A program made the position numbers and the translations under genes. This document shows positions 8,475 to 17,356 of a DNA stretch of 64,000 bases, in pieces (positions within the stretch are counted from its first letter, which is position 1; every line of letters begins with the position of its first letter). The DNA comes from Nostoc sp. MS1 (GTDB lineage: Bacteria > Cyanobacteriota > Cyanobacteriia > Cyanobacteriales > Nostocaceae): NCBI RefSeq assembly GCF_019976755.1, contig NZ_AP023441.1, positions 4,771,501-4,835,500 of the forward strand. The letters are read 5' to 3'. Below the pieces are notes generated by a model, which searched no databases, had not been told where the DNA came from, and worked only from the letters and a program-made list of their open reading frames with translations.

Positions 8475-8536
8475 TTAATAGTCAATAGTCAAAAGCTCAA
8501 ATTTGATGTTTTCGACTACGGACTATTGACTATTAA
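8475..8536. terminator. Long inverted repeat between two convergent genes
   Basis: Perfect 16-bp arms (TTAATAGTCAATAGTC at 8475-8490 and its complement at 8521-8536) enclose a 30-base loop. The right arm ends at the base before the stop codon of the DUF2808 gene. It can act as a bidirectional terminator. Each arm is built from the AATAGTC heptamer seen in other gaps. Confidence 0.6.
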
Positions 8537-9049
8537 CTAATTGACACTGATAATCCAAGTTCCCAAGTATCGTAGTAAAGGGACATCTCCGGGTGAAAGG
8601 ATTTGGCAGTTGAAATAATATGTGCCACCGAATGCTGGATTACGTACATTAGAAAGAACTAATTCTACTCTGCTACCTGCTGGTACTGGCTCTTCAGGAA
8701 AGATTTCTAGTATTCGAGCTTCTCTATCCCATTTGACTTCGGATATGGGAACTTTTTTACCTTTAACCTGGATCTCAATATCTTTGGTATCAAAAGTTCC
8801 TTTATAGTAGTCTGGATAAGTAATGGAAAATTGAGCGGCTGCCAATTTCATTTTCTGGGCAGGAATCCTTAACCTATATCTATCCCAGCCATTAGATTGT
8901 CCACCATAATCTAAGCGGAAGGGCAGTTGATTTTCGCTTTTTACACCACTAAATAGTGTAAAACCTGGTAAACTCTGTGCCAAGCTGACAGTTGGTACAG
9001 CAGCTATTACACATCCAGTCACTGCTAAAGCTGAAAGTAAACGTCTCAT
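8537..9049 (-). CDS. DUF2808 family secreted protein
   Basis: About 170 residues from the ATG at 9049 (MRRLLSALAVTG). This start is favoured over an in-frame start at 9088 because a strong GGAGGAG sits 7 bases upstream of it. A signal peptide ends near SLAQS. The mature part carries the DUF2808 features: YRLRIPAQKMKLAAAQFSI, the YPDYYKGTFD segment, and FPEEPVPAGSRVELVLSNV. The family is common in cyanobacteria and of unknown function, presumably periplasmic or cell-surface. Confidence 0.85.
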   Translation of the reverse strand: MRRLLSALAVTGCVIAAVPTVSLAQSLPGFTLFSGVKSENQLPFRLDYGGQSNGWDRYRLRIPAQKMKLAAAQFSITYPDYYKGTFDTKDIEIQVKGKKVPISEVKWDREARILEIFPEEPVPAGSRVELVLSNVRNPAFGGTYYFNCQILSPGDVPLLRYLGTWIISVN

Positions 9050-9856
9050 AGTTAGGCTCCTCCACCAAATATTGTTTCTGTTATACATATCACAAGACTT
9101 ACAGACAAAAGCGTTAGATTAAGGTTTTAAGTAGGGTTGCAGTTAGATTTAGCTTGTGTGATACACATTAGACGTTCAGTGGAGGCAAAAAGTGCCATTT
9201 TTTTTGCAATCACAATTGTTAGTAAAAATACTGGAGCTTAATGTCAATAGAAACACAGTGCGTAGATGATTTTATTGCTAAATATGTACAAGTGTATCTT
9301 AATTTAGGTTGTTTGTTATAAAAATTGAGCTATCTGATGAGCGATCGCCTGTTAAGTTGAGATAGATTGATAAAAATAAGCTCAAATCACATCAATAATC
9401 ATTTCAAACTAGAGTAGGAAACTTGTCATCAAATCATTCATCTGTTTTGTCAGTGGTCAGTAGTCAAGTGGTAAGAATGTTTAACAACAGCCAACAACAA
9501 ATGATAACTGACAAATGACATGCGCCAGCGTCACAAATTAGCTGATGATTGCAATATATAAGAGAAAAGTAATGTAAAAATTTTGCAATCCCGAAAATAA
9601 GCTAAAGACTAAAGATATAAATTGGGGTATCAAAATAGAATTTGCAGTATGTAAGCGATTGTCAACTATTGGGAAGTGGAACATTTGCCAGATGTACAGT
9701 CAGGCTTTGTCTGCTGCATTGCCATCAAAATTCAAGTTTTATTGAAAAAGGAAAATCAATTTTTATAGTTCTACGCAAGGGCTATAAATTAGTGAATTTC
9801 CTTATGAGAAAGTCGCAGTTCTTGCAGAGATTAGGTATTTATCTTCAGGAGATTTC
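9050..9856. other. 807-base gap between divergent genes, no gene seen
   Basis: This AT-rich stretch separates the DUF2808 and pnt genes and should hold both promoters. One frame from 9642 to 9860 is open for 72 codons but has Cys/His-rich, non-family-like content and overlaps the pntA start, so I do not call it. An AGGAG site at 9847-9852 serves pntA. I see no RNA gene. Confidence 0.5.
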
Positions 9857-11014
9857 ATGAGAATAGCAGTTGCTAAAGAAATAGAAGTAGGTGAACGGCG
9901 GGTAGCCTTAAATCCTGACACTGTTGCTCGGTTAGTAAAGCAAGGTTTAGAAGTTTGGGTAGAAACAGGTGCGGGAGAACGATCATTTTTTGATGATGCC
10001 GCCTATGCAGCAGCAGGAGCGGTAATTATTGGTGATCCCGATAAATTATGGGGCGAAACAGATGTTTTGTTAAAAGTTAGTCCACCGCAAGAACGGGAAG
10101 ATGGACGTTCGGAAATTGAATTGTTGCGTGAAGGGGCGGTATTAATTAGCTTCCTCAATCCTCTAGGAAATCCTACAGTGGCGCAGCAATTGGCGCATCG
10201 GCAAGTCACAGCCTTAAGTATGGAACTGATCCCCAGAAGTACCAGGGCGCAATCGATGGATGCGTTATCTTCTCAAGCATCACTGGCGGGTTACAAAGCA
10301 GTATTAATTGCCGCAGCCGCATTACCGAAATATTTCCCAATGCTGACAACTGCTGCCGGCACAATTGCCCCAGCTAAGGTATTTATTATGGGAGCTGGTG
10401 TGGCGGGATTGCAAGCGATCGCCACCGCCAGACGTTTGGGTGCAGTGGTAGAAGCCTTCGATATTCGTCCGGCTGTGAAAGAAGAAGTGCAAAGTTTAGG
10501 GGCGAAGTTTGTCGAAGTCAAACTGGAAGAAGAAACCACAGCCCAAGGTGGCTATGCAAAAGAAATTTCTGAAGCCAGCAAACAACGTACCCAAGAAGTT
10601 GTCGCCGAACACGTAAAAAATTCTGATGTAGTCATTACAACTGCCCAAGTACCAGGAAGAAAAGCACCATTGTTAGTGACGGCAGAAATGGTTGCACAGA
10701 TGAAACCCGGTTCAGTAATTGTAGACTTAGCCGCAGAACAAGGCGGTAACTGTGCCTGCACCGATCCCGGTAAAGATATTGTCTGGAATGGCGTGACAAT
10801 TATTGGCCCCATTAATCTCCCTTCATCAATGCCAGTCCACGCCAGCCAATTGTATTCCAAGAACCTCACGTCTTTGCTGCAACTACTAATTAAAGACAAA
10901 GCGCTACAAGTAGATTTTACAGACGACATCATCGATGCCGCCTGCATTACCCACGCTGGAGAAATTCGCAATCAACGGGTGAAGGATGCGTTACAAGCTG
11001 CGGTGGTTCGGTAA
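9857..11014 (+). CDS. pntA: NAD(P) transhydrogenase alpha subunit, NAD-binding part (PntAA)
   Basis: Peripheral domain I of the proton-translocating transhydrogenase, which moves hydride from NADH to NADP+ using the proton gradient. It has 385 residues with an AlaDH/PNT N-terminal domain (MRIAVAKEIEVGERRVALNPDTV). The NAD-binding Rossmann fold follows, with GAGVAGLQAIATARRLGA at about residues 177-194 and DIRP as the adenosine-binding acidic site. The ATG has an AGGAG site 6 bases upstream. As in most cyanobacteria the alpha subunit is split; its membrane part is the next gene. Confidence 0.95.
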   Translation: MRIAVAKEIEVGERRVALNPDTVARLVKQGLEVWVETGAGERSFFDDAAYAAAGAVIIGDPDKLWGETDVLLKVSPPQEREDGRSEIELLREGAVLISFLNPLGNPTVAQQLAHRQVTALSMELIPRSTRAQSMDALSSQASLAGYKAVLIAAAALPKYFPMLTTAAGTIAPAKVFIMGAGVAGLQAIATARRLGAVVEAFDIRPAVKEEVQSLGAKFVEVKLEEETTAQGGYAKEISEASKQRTQEVVAEHVKNSDVVITTAQVPGRKAPLLVTAEMVAQMKPGSVIVDLAAEQGGNCACTDPGKDIVWNGVTIIGPINLPSSMPVHASQLYSKNLTSLLQLLIKDKALQVDFTDDIIDAACITHAGEIRNQRVKDALQAAVVR

Positions 11015-11092
11015 CAGTTGACAGTTGACAATTGACAATTGACAGTTGACACCGCCTGATAACTGTTAACTGTAATAAATAAGGAGTTTTTC

Positions 11093-11386
11093 ATGACAGA
11101 GGCATTACTTGCTGCTTTGTTTGTGTTTGTTTTAGCATCGTTCATCGGCTTTGAAGTTATTAACAAAATACCGCCTACTCTACATACACCACTCATGTCA
11201 GGTTCCAATGCGATTTCTGGCATTGCCGTGATTGGGGCGATATTAGCAGCCGGTGAAAGAAACACTAATTTATCGGTAATTCTCGGTTTGATTGCCGTTG
11301 TGCTGGCAACAGTTAACGTAGTTGGCGGCTTCCTCGTCACTGACAGAATGCTGCAAATGTTTAAGAAAAAAGAGGTTAAAGCATGA
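11093..11386 (+). CDS. NAD(P) transhydrogenase alpha subunit, membrane part (PntAB)
   Basis: A 97-residue membrane protein, the separated C-terminal membrane region of the alpha subunit. Three hydrophobic helices are seen: TEALLAALFVFVLASFIGF, the SGSNAISGIAVIGAILAAG segment, and VILGLIAVVLATVNVVGGF. The KIPPTLHTPLMSGSNAISG segment is highly conserved in the family. AAGGAG precedes the ATG. Its end overlaps the pntB start by 4 bases (ATGA), so translation is coupled. Confidence 0.95.
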   Translation: MTEALLAALFVFVLASFIGFEVINKIPPTLHTPLMSGSNAISGIAVIGAILAAGERNTNLSVILGLIAVVLATVNVVGGFLVTDRMLQMFKKKEVKA

Positions 11387-12789
11387 GCGACTTTTTACCA
11401 ACTGGAATACAGCTGACGTACTTAGTCGCTGCATCCTTATTTATTTTGGGTTTAAAAAAATTAGGTTCTCCAGCGACGGCGCGTAATGGGAATGTAGTTG
11501 CGGCTGTGGGGATGTTGCTGGCAATTGTGGCGACGATGTTGGATCAGCATGTCCTCAATTATGAAATGATTTTGATAGGCTTGGCGATTGGTTCGGCACT
11601 GGGTGCGATCGCAGCTTACAAAGTGCAGATGACACAAATGCCCCAAATGGTGGGTTTACTTAACGGTTTAGGTGGTGCGGCTTCAGCTTTAGTTGCTGTG
11701 GCTGAGTTCTGGCGGTTATTAGATGCTGGTGCGTCTGTACCTCTAGATGTCAACATTTCCATGTTATTGGATGTGTTAATTGGTGGTGTCACCTTCACAG
11801 GTAGTTTTCTCGCCTTCGCAAAGTTGCAAGGATTAATTAGCGGTTCGCCAATTACCTTTCCTTTGCAACAACCATTTAACTTGTTGCTTTTGGGCGCTTA
11901 TGTCGCCGGAAGTGCGTACTTAATTGTCAACCCCCATAGCTTACCAGTCTTTTTGGCAGTCGTTGCCGTCTCCTTAGTCTTGGGTGTGATGTTTGTCATC
12001 CCCATCGGTGGGGGAGATATGCCCGTGGTAATTTCGCTGTTAAACTCCTTGTCAGGGGTAGCGGCGGCGGCGGCGGGTTTCGTGGTGATGAACAATATGT
12101 TAATCATCGCCGGTGCATTGGTAGGGGCTTCCGGTATCATCCTTACCGAAATCATGTGTAAAGCCATGAACCGTTCCCTCCTCAGCGTGTTGTTTAGCGC
12201 GTTTGGTTCTGGGGGAAATGCTGCTGCTGGTGCGGCGGCGGCTGGTGCAACAAATCAAGCAGTCCACAGCATTGATCCCGAAGAAGGGGCGATGATGTTG
12301 GGTTATGCCCGTTCTGTGGTAATTGTTCCTGGTTACGGGATGGCTGTAGCCCAAGCACAGCATAGTATCCGCGAATTGGCAGATCAATTAGAACGGATGG
12401 GTGTTGATGTTAAGTATGCCATTCACCCTGTTGCTGGAAGAATGCCCGGACACATGAATGTGTTGTTGGCTGAGGCGAATGTGCCATATACCCAGTTGTA
12501 TGACATGGAAGATATTAATCCCCAATTTGAGCAAGCGGATGTAGCTTTAGTAGTTGGGGCTAATGATGTAGTTAACCCTGCGGCACGTAGCGATCGCAAT
12601 AGTCCAATTTACGGGATGCCAATTTTGGAAGTAGATAGGGCAAAGCACACTATTGTGATTAAGCGTGGGATGAGTGCGGGTTTTGCTGGTGTGGATAATG
12701 AGTTGTTCTACAAAGATAAAACCACCATGCTTTTTGGTAGTGCTAAGGATATGGTGGCGAAATTAGTTTCTGAGGTGAAGCAGCTTTAG
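11383..12789 (+). CDS. pntB: NAD(P) transhydrogenase beta subunit
   Basis: A 468-residue protein with the membrane proton channel and the NADP-binding domain III. The first about 270 residues contain eight or nine hydrophobic helices (for example MLLAIVATMLDQHVLNYEMI and VVAVSLVLGVMFVIPIGGG). The C-terminal domain starts at VVIVPGYGMAVAQAQH, the NADP-binding glycine loop, and continues with HPVAGRMPGHMNVLLAEA and VGANDVVNPAAR, all family signatures. It is the last gene of the three-gene operon. Confidence 0.96.
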   Translation: MSDFLPTGIQLTYLVAASLFILGLKKLGSPATARNGNVVAAVGMLLAIVATMLDQHVLNYEMILIGLAIGSALGAIAAYKVQMTQMPQMVGLLNGLGGAASALVAVAEFWRLLDAGASVPLDVNISMLLDVLIGGVTFTGSFLAFAKLQGLISGSPITFPLQQPFNLLLLGAYVAGSAYLIVNPHSLPVFLAVVAVSLVLGVMFVIPIGGGDMPVVISLLNSLSGVAAAAAGFVVMNNMLIIAGALVGASGIILTEIMCKAMNRSLLSVLFSAFGSGGNAAAGAAAAGATNQAVHSIDPEEGAMMLGYARSVVIVPGYGMAVAQAQHSIRELADQLERMGVDVKYAIHPVAGRMPGHMNVLLAEANVPYTQLYDMEDINPQFEQADVALVVGANDVVNPAARSDRNSPIYGMPILEVDRAKHTIVIKRGMSAGFAGVDNELFYKDKTTMLFGSAKDMVAKLVSEVKQL

Positions 12790-12978
12790 GGTATTAAGAA
12801 TTTTAATGGTTTGCTTGCCTTGGGGGTTTGTTGCTTCTGGGGCAAGTTTTTTATTTGTCTGGATCGAACGCAGATGAGTAAGATGTTAGTTGAAGTTGTT
12901 TCGCGGTTGAATAAACAAGAGTGCGATCGCATTGACCACGGGGAATCATAACATCAGATTCATCCGGGTAAACATCCT

Positions 12979-13455
12979 ATGACCTATCAAAACATCACAG
13001 CTTCTCTTTCTGCTGAAGATGTCAAAGAAATTAAAGCAGCAATGGCGACAATTCAAGCTAAGTTACCGTTTCTCATTACTTTGAGCGTGGAGGAACGACG
13101 CAAATTATTTAAGATGGGCGATAAAAGCCTAGCCTTTGTCAACAATAGCCTGACTGCTGCCCAGTCGAACCGAGACATTTTACCAGCCAGTTTTAATGTA
13201 GAAGAATTTGTGCGAGATTATCAACTAGCCGCTAACCTCACCGAATTGTTGATTGCACTGCGACAACTAACAGAACAGGTAGATGATACCTTATTGGCAG
13301 TTGGTAGCGAAGCAATGGGTAGCAGTTTAACAGTGTATGATTACGTCAAGACTGCGGCCAAGAAAACTCCGGGGTTAAAAACTCTAGCAGTACAGTTGGG
13401 CGAACGGTTTAAGGCTATTAAAAGTAAACCAGCAAAAGCGGCTTCTGGCTCATAG
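12979..13455 (+). CDS. Small conserved helical protein of unknown function
   Basis: A 158-residue predicted soluble, all-helical protein. I do not recognise a named domain. The sequence has conserved-looking blocks such as ITLSVEERRKLFKMGDKSL and VEEFVRDYQLAANLTELL, ending in a Lys/Ala-rich tail (KSKPAKAASGS). No signal peptide or membrane helix. It stands 189 bases after pntB and is followed by a hairpin, so it is likely a single-gene unit. Confidence 0.7.
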   Translation: MTYQNITASLSAEDVKEIKAAMATIQAKLPFLITLSVEERRKLFKMGDKSLAFVNNSLTAAQSNRDILPASFNVEEFVRDYQLAANLTELLIALRQLTEQVDDTLLAVGSEAMGSSLTVYDYVKTAAKKTPGLKTLAVQLGERFKAIKSKPAKAASGS

Positions 13456-13478
13456 GTTGTAATTCAACGTCAAAGATA

Positions 13479-13511
13479 AGATCCCCGACTTCTTGGAGAA
13501 GTTGGGGATCT
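13479..13511 (+). terminator. Strong GC-rich hairpin, terminator-like or dispersed palindrome
   Basis: Arms of 15 bases (AGATCCCCGACTTCT and AGAAGTTGGGGATCT, one G-T pair) with a 3-base loop start 24 bases after the preceding stop. No clear T-run follows. I recall this AGATCCCCGACTT palindrome as a frequent dispersed element in Nostoc genomes, so it may be both a repeat and a transcription terminator. Confidence 0.65.
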
Positions 13512-13560
13512 GGCATTTAAGCGCAATTTTCATCTTTCAGTGCAATATGTAAATGAATCA

Positions 13561-13812
13561 GTCTTTGATACTCGCTCACGAGTCTTTGATACTAGCGTGA
13601 GAGTGTTTGATACTCGCTCACGAGTCTTTGATACTGGCACGAGAGTGTTTAATACTCGCTCACGAGTCTTTGATACTAGCGTGAGAGTGTTTGATACTCG
13701 CTCACGAGTCTTTGATACTGGCACGAGAGTGTTTGATACTCGCTCACGAGTCTTTGATACTGGCACGAGAGTGTTTAATACTCGCTCACGAGTCTTTGAT
13801 ACTCGCTTACGA
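13561..13812. repeat. 21-bp minisatellite, 12 copies with 42-bp higher-order order
   Basis: Twelve head-to-tail 21-bp units share the core TTTGATACT (twice TTTAATACT). Three unit types are seen by their second half: A = CGCTCACGA, B = AGCGTGAGA, C = GGCACGAGA. The order is A B A C A B A C A C A A', so A alternates with B or C. Because 21 is a multiple of 3, both strands stay open across it: the plus strand reads a heptapeptide VFDT+RSR/SVR/GTR (13540-13833, GTG start), the minus strand VS(K/N)T repeats. Unit A contains the hairpin ACTCG-CTCA-CGAGT. Decayed copies continue to about 13862. Confidence 0.9.
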
Positions 13813-14089
13813 GTATTAGAATTTCAACAATGAATCTTTAATACTCATCTACAAGTATTAGTTAAAGTAGAGTAAGTTAGCATGATTGATTAACGCATTT
13901 ATTATCTATTAAGCGATACCTTAAACTTAACGCCGTCAAGTTCTCTACACCTAATAATAATGAGCTTCATTGTATCAACATATATAAACCAAAATTAAAC
14001 TAATATCTTTAATTACAAATTAGGAATTACCACTTATCAGCTTGATAGTATACGTGTAAACCTGTGCCATCTGCCACCTTGCTTAAGAT
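13813..14089. other. AT-rich gap before the HEAT-NACHT gene
   Basis: It holds degenerate traces of the 21-bp repeat up to about 13862 (TTTAATACTC, ACAAGTATTAG), then AT-rich sequence that should contain the promoter of the next gene. No reading frame or RNA gene is seen. Confidence 0.5.
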
Positions 14090-17000
14090 ATGCTGTCAAG
14101 TCTTTGCCGTATCGGCAGGTTCTCCCCTTTTATTCTTTATCCTTTAGCTTTCATCCTTTCCTTCCTCCTCTGCCTGACTTGGGCAAGTGCCAAAGAACAA
14201 CCCAAGCCCCAGCCGGAAGTGTGGCAAATTAACGGTATCGTAGCAGCCCTAAAAGACCCAATACCGGAAGTTAGGGCTAAAGCAACGGGAAATTTACAAG
14301 AGTATCAGCTAAATAACCCTAAACTTCAGATCAAAAAATATGATGAACTTGTAAAACAGTTTACTCAACAGTTGCAGGACAAAGATTCAGCCGTTTCCCG
14401 GAGTACAGCAGCACAGGCACTAGGGCAGATGCAAGTCAAGGAACAAGCACCACAACTTGTCCTGCTGCTCAAAGATTCTGACAGTAGTGTCCGTTATACA
14501 GCAGCACAGGCACTAGGGCAGATGCAGGCCAAGGAACAAGCACCACAACTTGTCCTGCTGCTCAAAGATTCTGACAGTAATGTCCGTAGTGCAGCAGTAG
14601 AGGCACTAGGGCAGGTGCAAGCCAAGGAACAAATTCCACAACTTGTCCTGCTGCTCAAAGATTCTGACAATAATGTCCGTTATGCAGCAATACAGGCGCT
14701 AGGGCAGATGCAGGCCAAGGAACAAGTTCCACAACTTGTCCTGCTGCTCAAAGATTCTGACGCTAATGTCCGTTATGCAGCAATACAGGCGCTAGGGCAG
14801 ATGCAGGCCAAGGAACAAGTTCCACAACTTGTCCTGTTACTCAAAAATGCTGACAGTAATATCCGTAGTGCAGCAGTACAAGCGCTAGGGCAGATGCAGG
14901 CTAAGGAACAAGCACCACAACTTGTCCTGCTGCTCAAAGATTCTGAATTTAGTGTTAGTTACGCAGCAGCAGAGGCACTAGGGAAGATGCAAGCCAAGGA
15001 GCAAATTCCACAACTTGTCCTTCTGCTCAAAGATCCTAACTACTTTGTCCGTTATGCAGCAGTACAAGCGCTAGGGCAAATGCAAGCTAAGGAACAAATT
15101 CCACAACTTGTCCTGCTGCTCAAAGATTCTAACTACTTTATCCGTTATGCAGCAGTACAAGCGCTAGGGCAGATGCAAGTCAAGGAACAAGTTCCACAAC
15201 TTGTCCTGCTGCTCAAAGATTCTAACTACCTTGTCCGTAGTGCAGTAGTACAGGCACTTGGGCAGATGCAGGCCAAGGAACAAGTTCCACAACTTGTCCT
15301 GCTACTCAAAGATTCTGACACTAATGTCCGTAGTGCAGCAGCAGAGGCACTCATCAAACTAGGGCAACAAGATTTGCCTGTTATTATGCAGATTCTAGAT
15401 TCAGTTCATTATTATCCATCTGAGATTGGTCAACTCAGGTTTTTAGCTCATTTTTTGGCAGCTGGTAAACCACAAGTAGAAACTCTTATGCAATGGGTTG
15501 GTAAACCGAAAGCGCCACCAGAAAAACTGACCCATGACGAGGGAGTACAAGCAATGGAAGCTTTTAAGGAAGCGTGGAAAGATTGTGATTCTCTGATAGA
15601 ACTGCGAAGAGAACTAGCACAGCAAATTTCTGAAGTTGCAGCCAACAAACAAATTATTTGGAAAGCCCAGGATATTCAATTACTGGAATATCACCGCGAA
15701 AACCTCAAACACGTTAAGTCCACTTACGCCGATGCACTACAGTCAGTAATTAATAATGTGGAATATTGGCAGTGGTTTTTCAAAGCTCAAAACACCATCA
15801 TCGCTCACATAACCTTTTGGCTTGCCCTCATTTTTGCTTATCCTAAATTTCCCCAAGTCCAAGCCATCTTCTTCTGGAACCCTTGGGTACGCCGCATCTT
15901 AGGCGTGGGCTACGTCGGCTTTCTCCTCACCTGGGTTCCCTTTTTCCGTCGCAAATTATTTGAACCTTTCAAGCCTTCCCTCTCAGCCGATGCTGGGTTA
16001 GATAACTTTTATGAGCAATCATATTTCCCCCAGTCTAAAGTCAAAGTTCCCGTTACAGGAGAAATTCTCCCTGTCACCGCAGCCCTACCCAAAATTCAAG
16101 GACAAATTATCTTAGAAGGTGATTCCGGCTTAGGCAAGTCGATGTTTTTGCGCCATCTTTTAAAAAAATCTCAGCGTATTGTCGTTTTCCTCCCCGCTCA
16201 TAAATGTGATCAAGGCGTAATAGAAGCCATTCAAGAAAAGCTACATGGGCAAGCCCAAGATGCAAACTTCCTCAAAAACCTCATTTACAGTGGTGCAATA
16301 GATATCTGCATCGATGGACTCAACGAAGTCACCGCCGATACTAGGGCGAAAATCTGCCAGTTTGTCGAAAGCTATTTTCGCGGCAACATTATTATGACTA
16401 CTCAGTCCCTAGAGTGGACACCACCTTCAACAGCAAAAACATATTACTTGCAGCCCCTTGAACAAACCCAAATTGAAGAGTTTTTGCACTCCCGTCAACG
16501 GCGAATCCCTAAAGATGCCAAAATTCAAGGAGCTGATTACCAAAAAGCCTGCTCCTGCTACCTCACACAAGCCCTCGATTCCCAGCAACCAAAGGAAGAA
16601 TTAGAAGCAGCCAGCCGTATTCTTTCTAATCCAATGGATCTGACGCTGGTAGCTTTGATGCTATCACAAGGTGAATATCCCAACTTATTCCGCCTTCAAG
16701 AACAGCAATACAAACTGATGGCGGACGAATACCTCAATGAATGGAAACAAGAATTTCCCTTAAAGAAATTCTCCGCCGCCGTCTACCAAATGCGAATCCA
16801 AGACAAACGAGCTTTACCTGTGGATGAGTTTTACCAAGTAGTCATGTGTCTAGAAAGTGAGAAATACAAAATGGTAGTCAGCCGTCAATGGTTAGACGAA
16901 AAAGGCGAAGCTAAGAAAGAATGGTATTTCCGTCACGATAAAATTATGGACTTCTTCTTAGTGCAGAACTTTCTCGGCGAAAGTGATGAAGCGGAAGCAC

Positions 17001-17173
17001 TATTAGTAGATAGAATGGGTGATCCGCGTTTTCGTGGTGTTTACTTCTTGTTAGCAACTTTACTTCCGTTAGATGCAGCTAAGGAATTGCGGGAAAAGTT
17101 GATTCAATATGCTGCGGATACTAAGGATAATACGGTGAGTAATACTTTTGTCCAGTTATTGAGGACTAGGTAG
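14090..17173 (+). CDS. Membrane-associated HEAT-repeat/NACHT NTPase
   Basis: A 1027-residue protein. Residues 1-35 look like a signal peptide or anchor (FILYPLAFILSFLLCLTW, then ASA). Residues about 110-420 are ten almost identical 31-residue HEAT-type repeats (consensus PQLVLLLKDSD, then VR and AAVQALGQMQAKEQ). Two hydrophobic helices lie near 568-585 and 603-620, followed by the basic RRK. A STAND-type NTPase follows: P-loop GDSGLGKSMFL near 677, Walker B DICIDGLNEV near 740, and TTQSLEW as sensor. The C-terminal part is helical, with FRHDKIMDFFLVQNFL as in NACHT proteins. No enzymatic effector is apparent. The repeats suggest ligand or protein sensing; signalling or defence is inference. 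Repeat DNA is very uniform (93 bp units at 14417-15346). Confidence 0.85.
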   Translation: MLSSLCRIGRFSPFILYPLAFILSFLLCLTWASAKEQPKPQPEVWQINGIVAALKDPIPEVRAKATGNLQEYQLNNPKLQIKKYDELVKQFTQQLQDKDSAVSRSTAAQALGQMQVKEQAPQLVLLLKDSDSSVRYTAAQALGQMQAKEQAPQLVLLLKDSDSNVRSAAVEALGQVQAKEQIPQLVLLLKDSDNNVRYAAIQALGQMQAKEQVPQLVLLLKDSDANVRYAAIQALGQMQAKEQVPQLVLLLKNADSNIRSAAVQALGQMQAKEQAPQLVLLLKDSEFSVSYAAAEALGKMQAKEQIPQLVLLLKDPNYFVRYAAVQALGQMQAKEQIPQLVLLLKDSNYFIRYAAVQALGQMQVKEQVPQLVLLLKDSNYLVRSAVVQALGQMQAKEQVPQLVLLLKDSDTNVRSAAAEALIKLGQQDLPVIMQILDSVHYYPSEIGQLRFLAHFLAAGKPQVETLMQWVGKPKAPPEKLTHDEGVQAMEAFKEAWKDCDSLIELRRELAQQISEVAANKQIIWKAQDIQLLEYHRENLKHVKSTYADALQSVINNVEYWQWFFKAQNTIIAHITFWLALIFAYPKFPQVQAIFFWNPWVRRILGVGYVGFLLTWVPFFRRKLFEPFKPSLSADAGLDNFYEQSYFPQSKVKVPVTGEILPVTAALPKIQGQIILEGDSGLGKSMFLRHLLKKSQRIVVFLPAHKCDQGVIEAIQEKLHGQAQDANFLKNLIYSGAIDICIDGLNEVTADTRAKICQFVESYFRGNIIMTTQSLEWTPPSTAKTYYLQPLEQTQIEEFLHSRQRRIPKDAKIQGADYQKACSCYLTQALDSQQPKEELEAASRILSNPMDLTLVALMLSQGEYPNLFRLQEQQYKLMADEYLNEWKQEFPLKKFSAAVYQMRIQDKRALPVDEFYQVVMCLESEKYKMVVSRQWLDEKGEAKKEWYFRHDKIMDFFLVQNFLGESDEAEALLVDRMGDPRFRGVYFLLATLLPLDAAKELREKLIQYAADTKDNTVSNTFVQLLRTR
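14417..15346 (+). repeat. Ten 93-bp tandem coding repeats inside the HEAT-NACHT gene
   Basis: Ten in-frame units of 93 bp encode the HEAT repeats. Long stretches (for example CCACAACTTGTCCTGCTGCT) are identical in most units, including silent positions. That points to recent expansion or gene conversion and makes copy-number variation between strains likely. Confidence 0.85.
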
Positions 17174-17184
17174 GGAGAGGTTTT

Positions 17185-17290
17185 TTTAACGCGGAGGGGC
17201 GCGGAGGTTAGCGCGGAGGAACGCAGAGGCTTTATTCAGGTGAATAATGTTCTTACCTCTCTGTGTTCTCTGTGCCTCTGTAGTTCAAAT
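17185..17290. repeat. Dispersed 'GCGGAGG/CTCTGTG' repeat between convergent genes
   Basis: The sequence has GCGGAGG words on the left (ACGCGGAGGGGCGCGGAGG) and CCTCTCTGTGTTCTCTGTG words on the right, which can pair imperfectly. It fills the gap between the HEAT-NACHT gene and hemA, which converge. Similar elements are, as I recall, frequent in Nostoc intergenic DNA. Confidence 0.5.
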
Positions 17291-17356
17291 ATTATTGAGC
17301 TATAAAGTCACACAGCTAACAGAGAGATAAGCAAGGATATTCTCCCTCAACCCTAA

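Noticed and set aside
9642..9860. 72-codon frame upstream of pntA
   Set aside because: No recognisable domain, Cys/His-rich odd composition, overlaps the pntA start and its ribosome binding site.
13561..13812. CRISPR array
   Set aside because: Units are directly contiguous without spacers, and no cas gene is near.
13540..13833. 97-codon frame (plus) and 78-codon frame (13530-13766, minus) over the 21-bp array
   Set aside because: Both strands are open merely because the unit length is a multiple of three; no conserved flank, so listed as a repeat and not as a gene.
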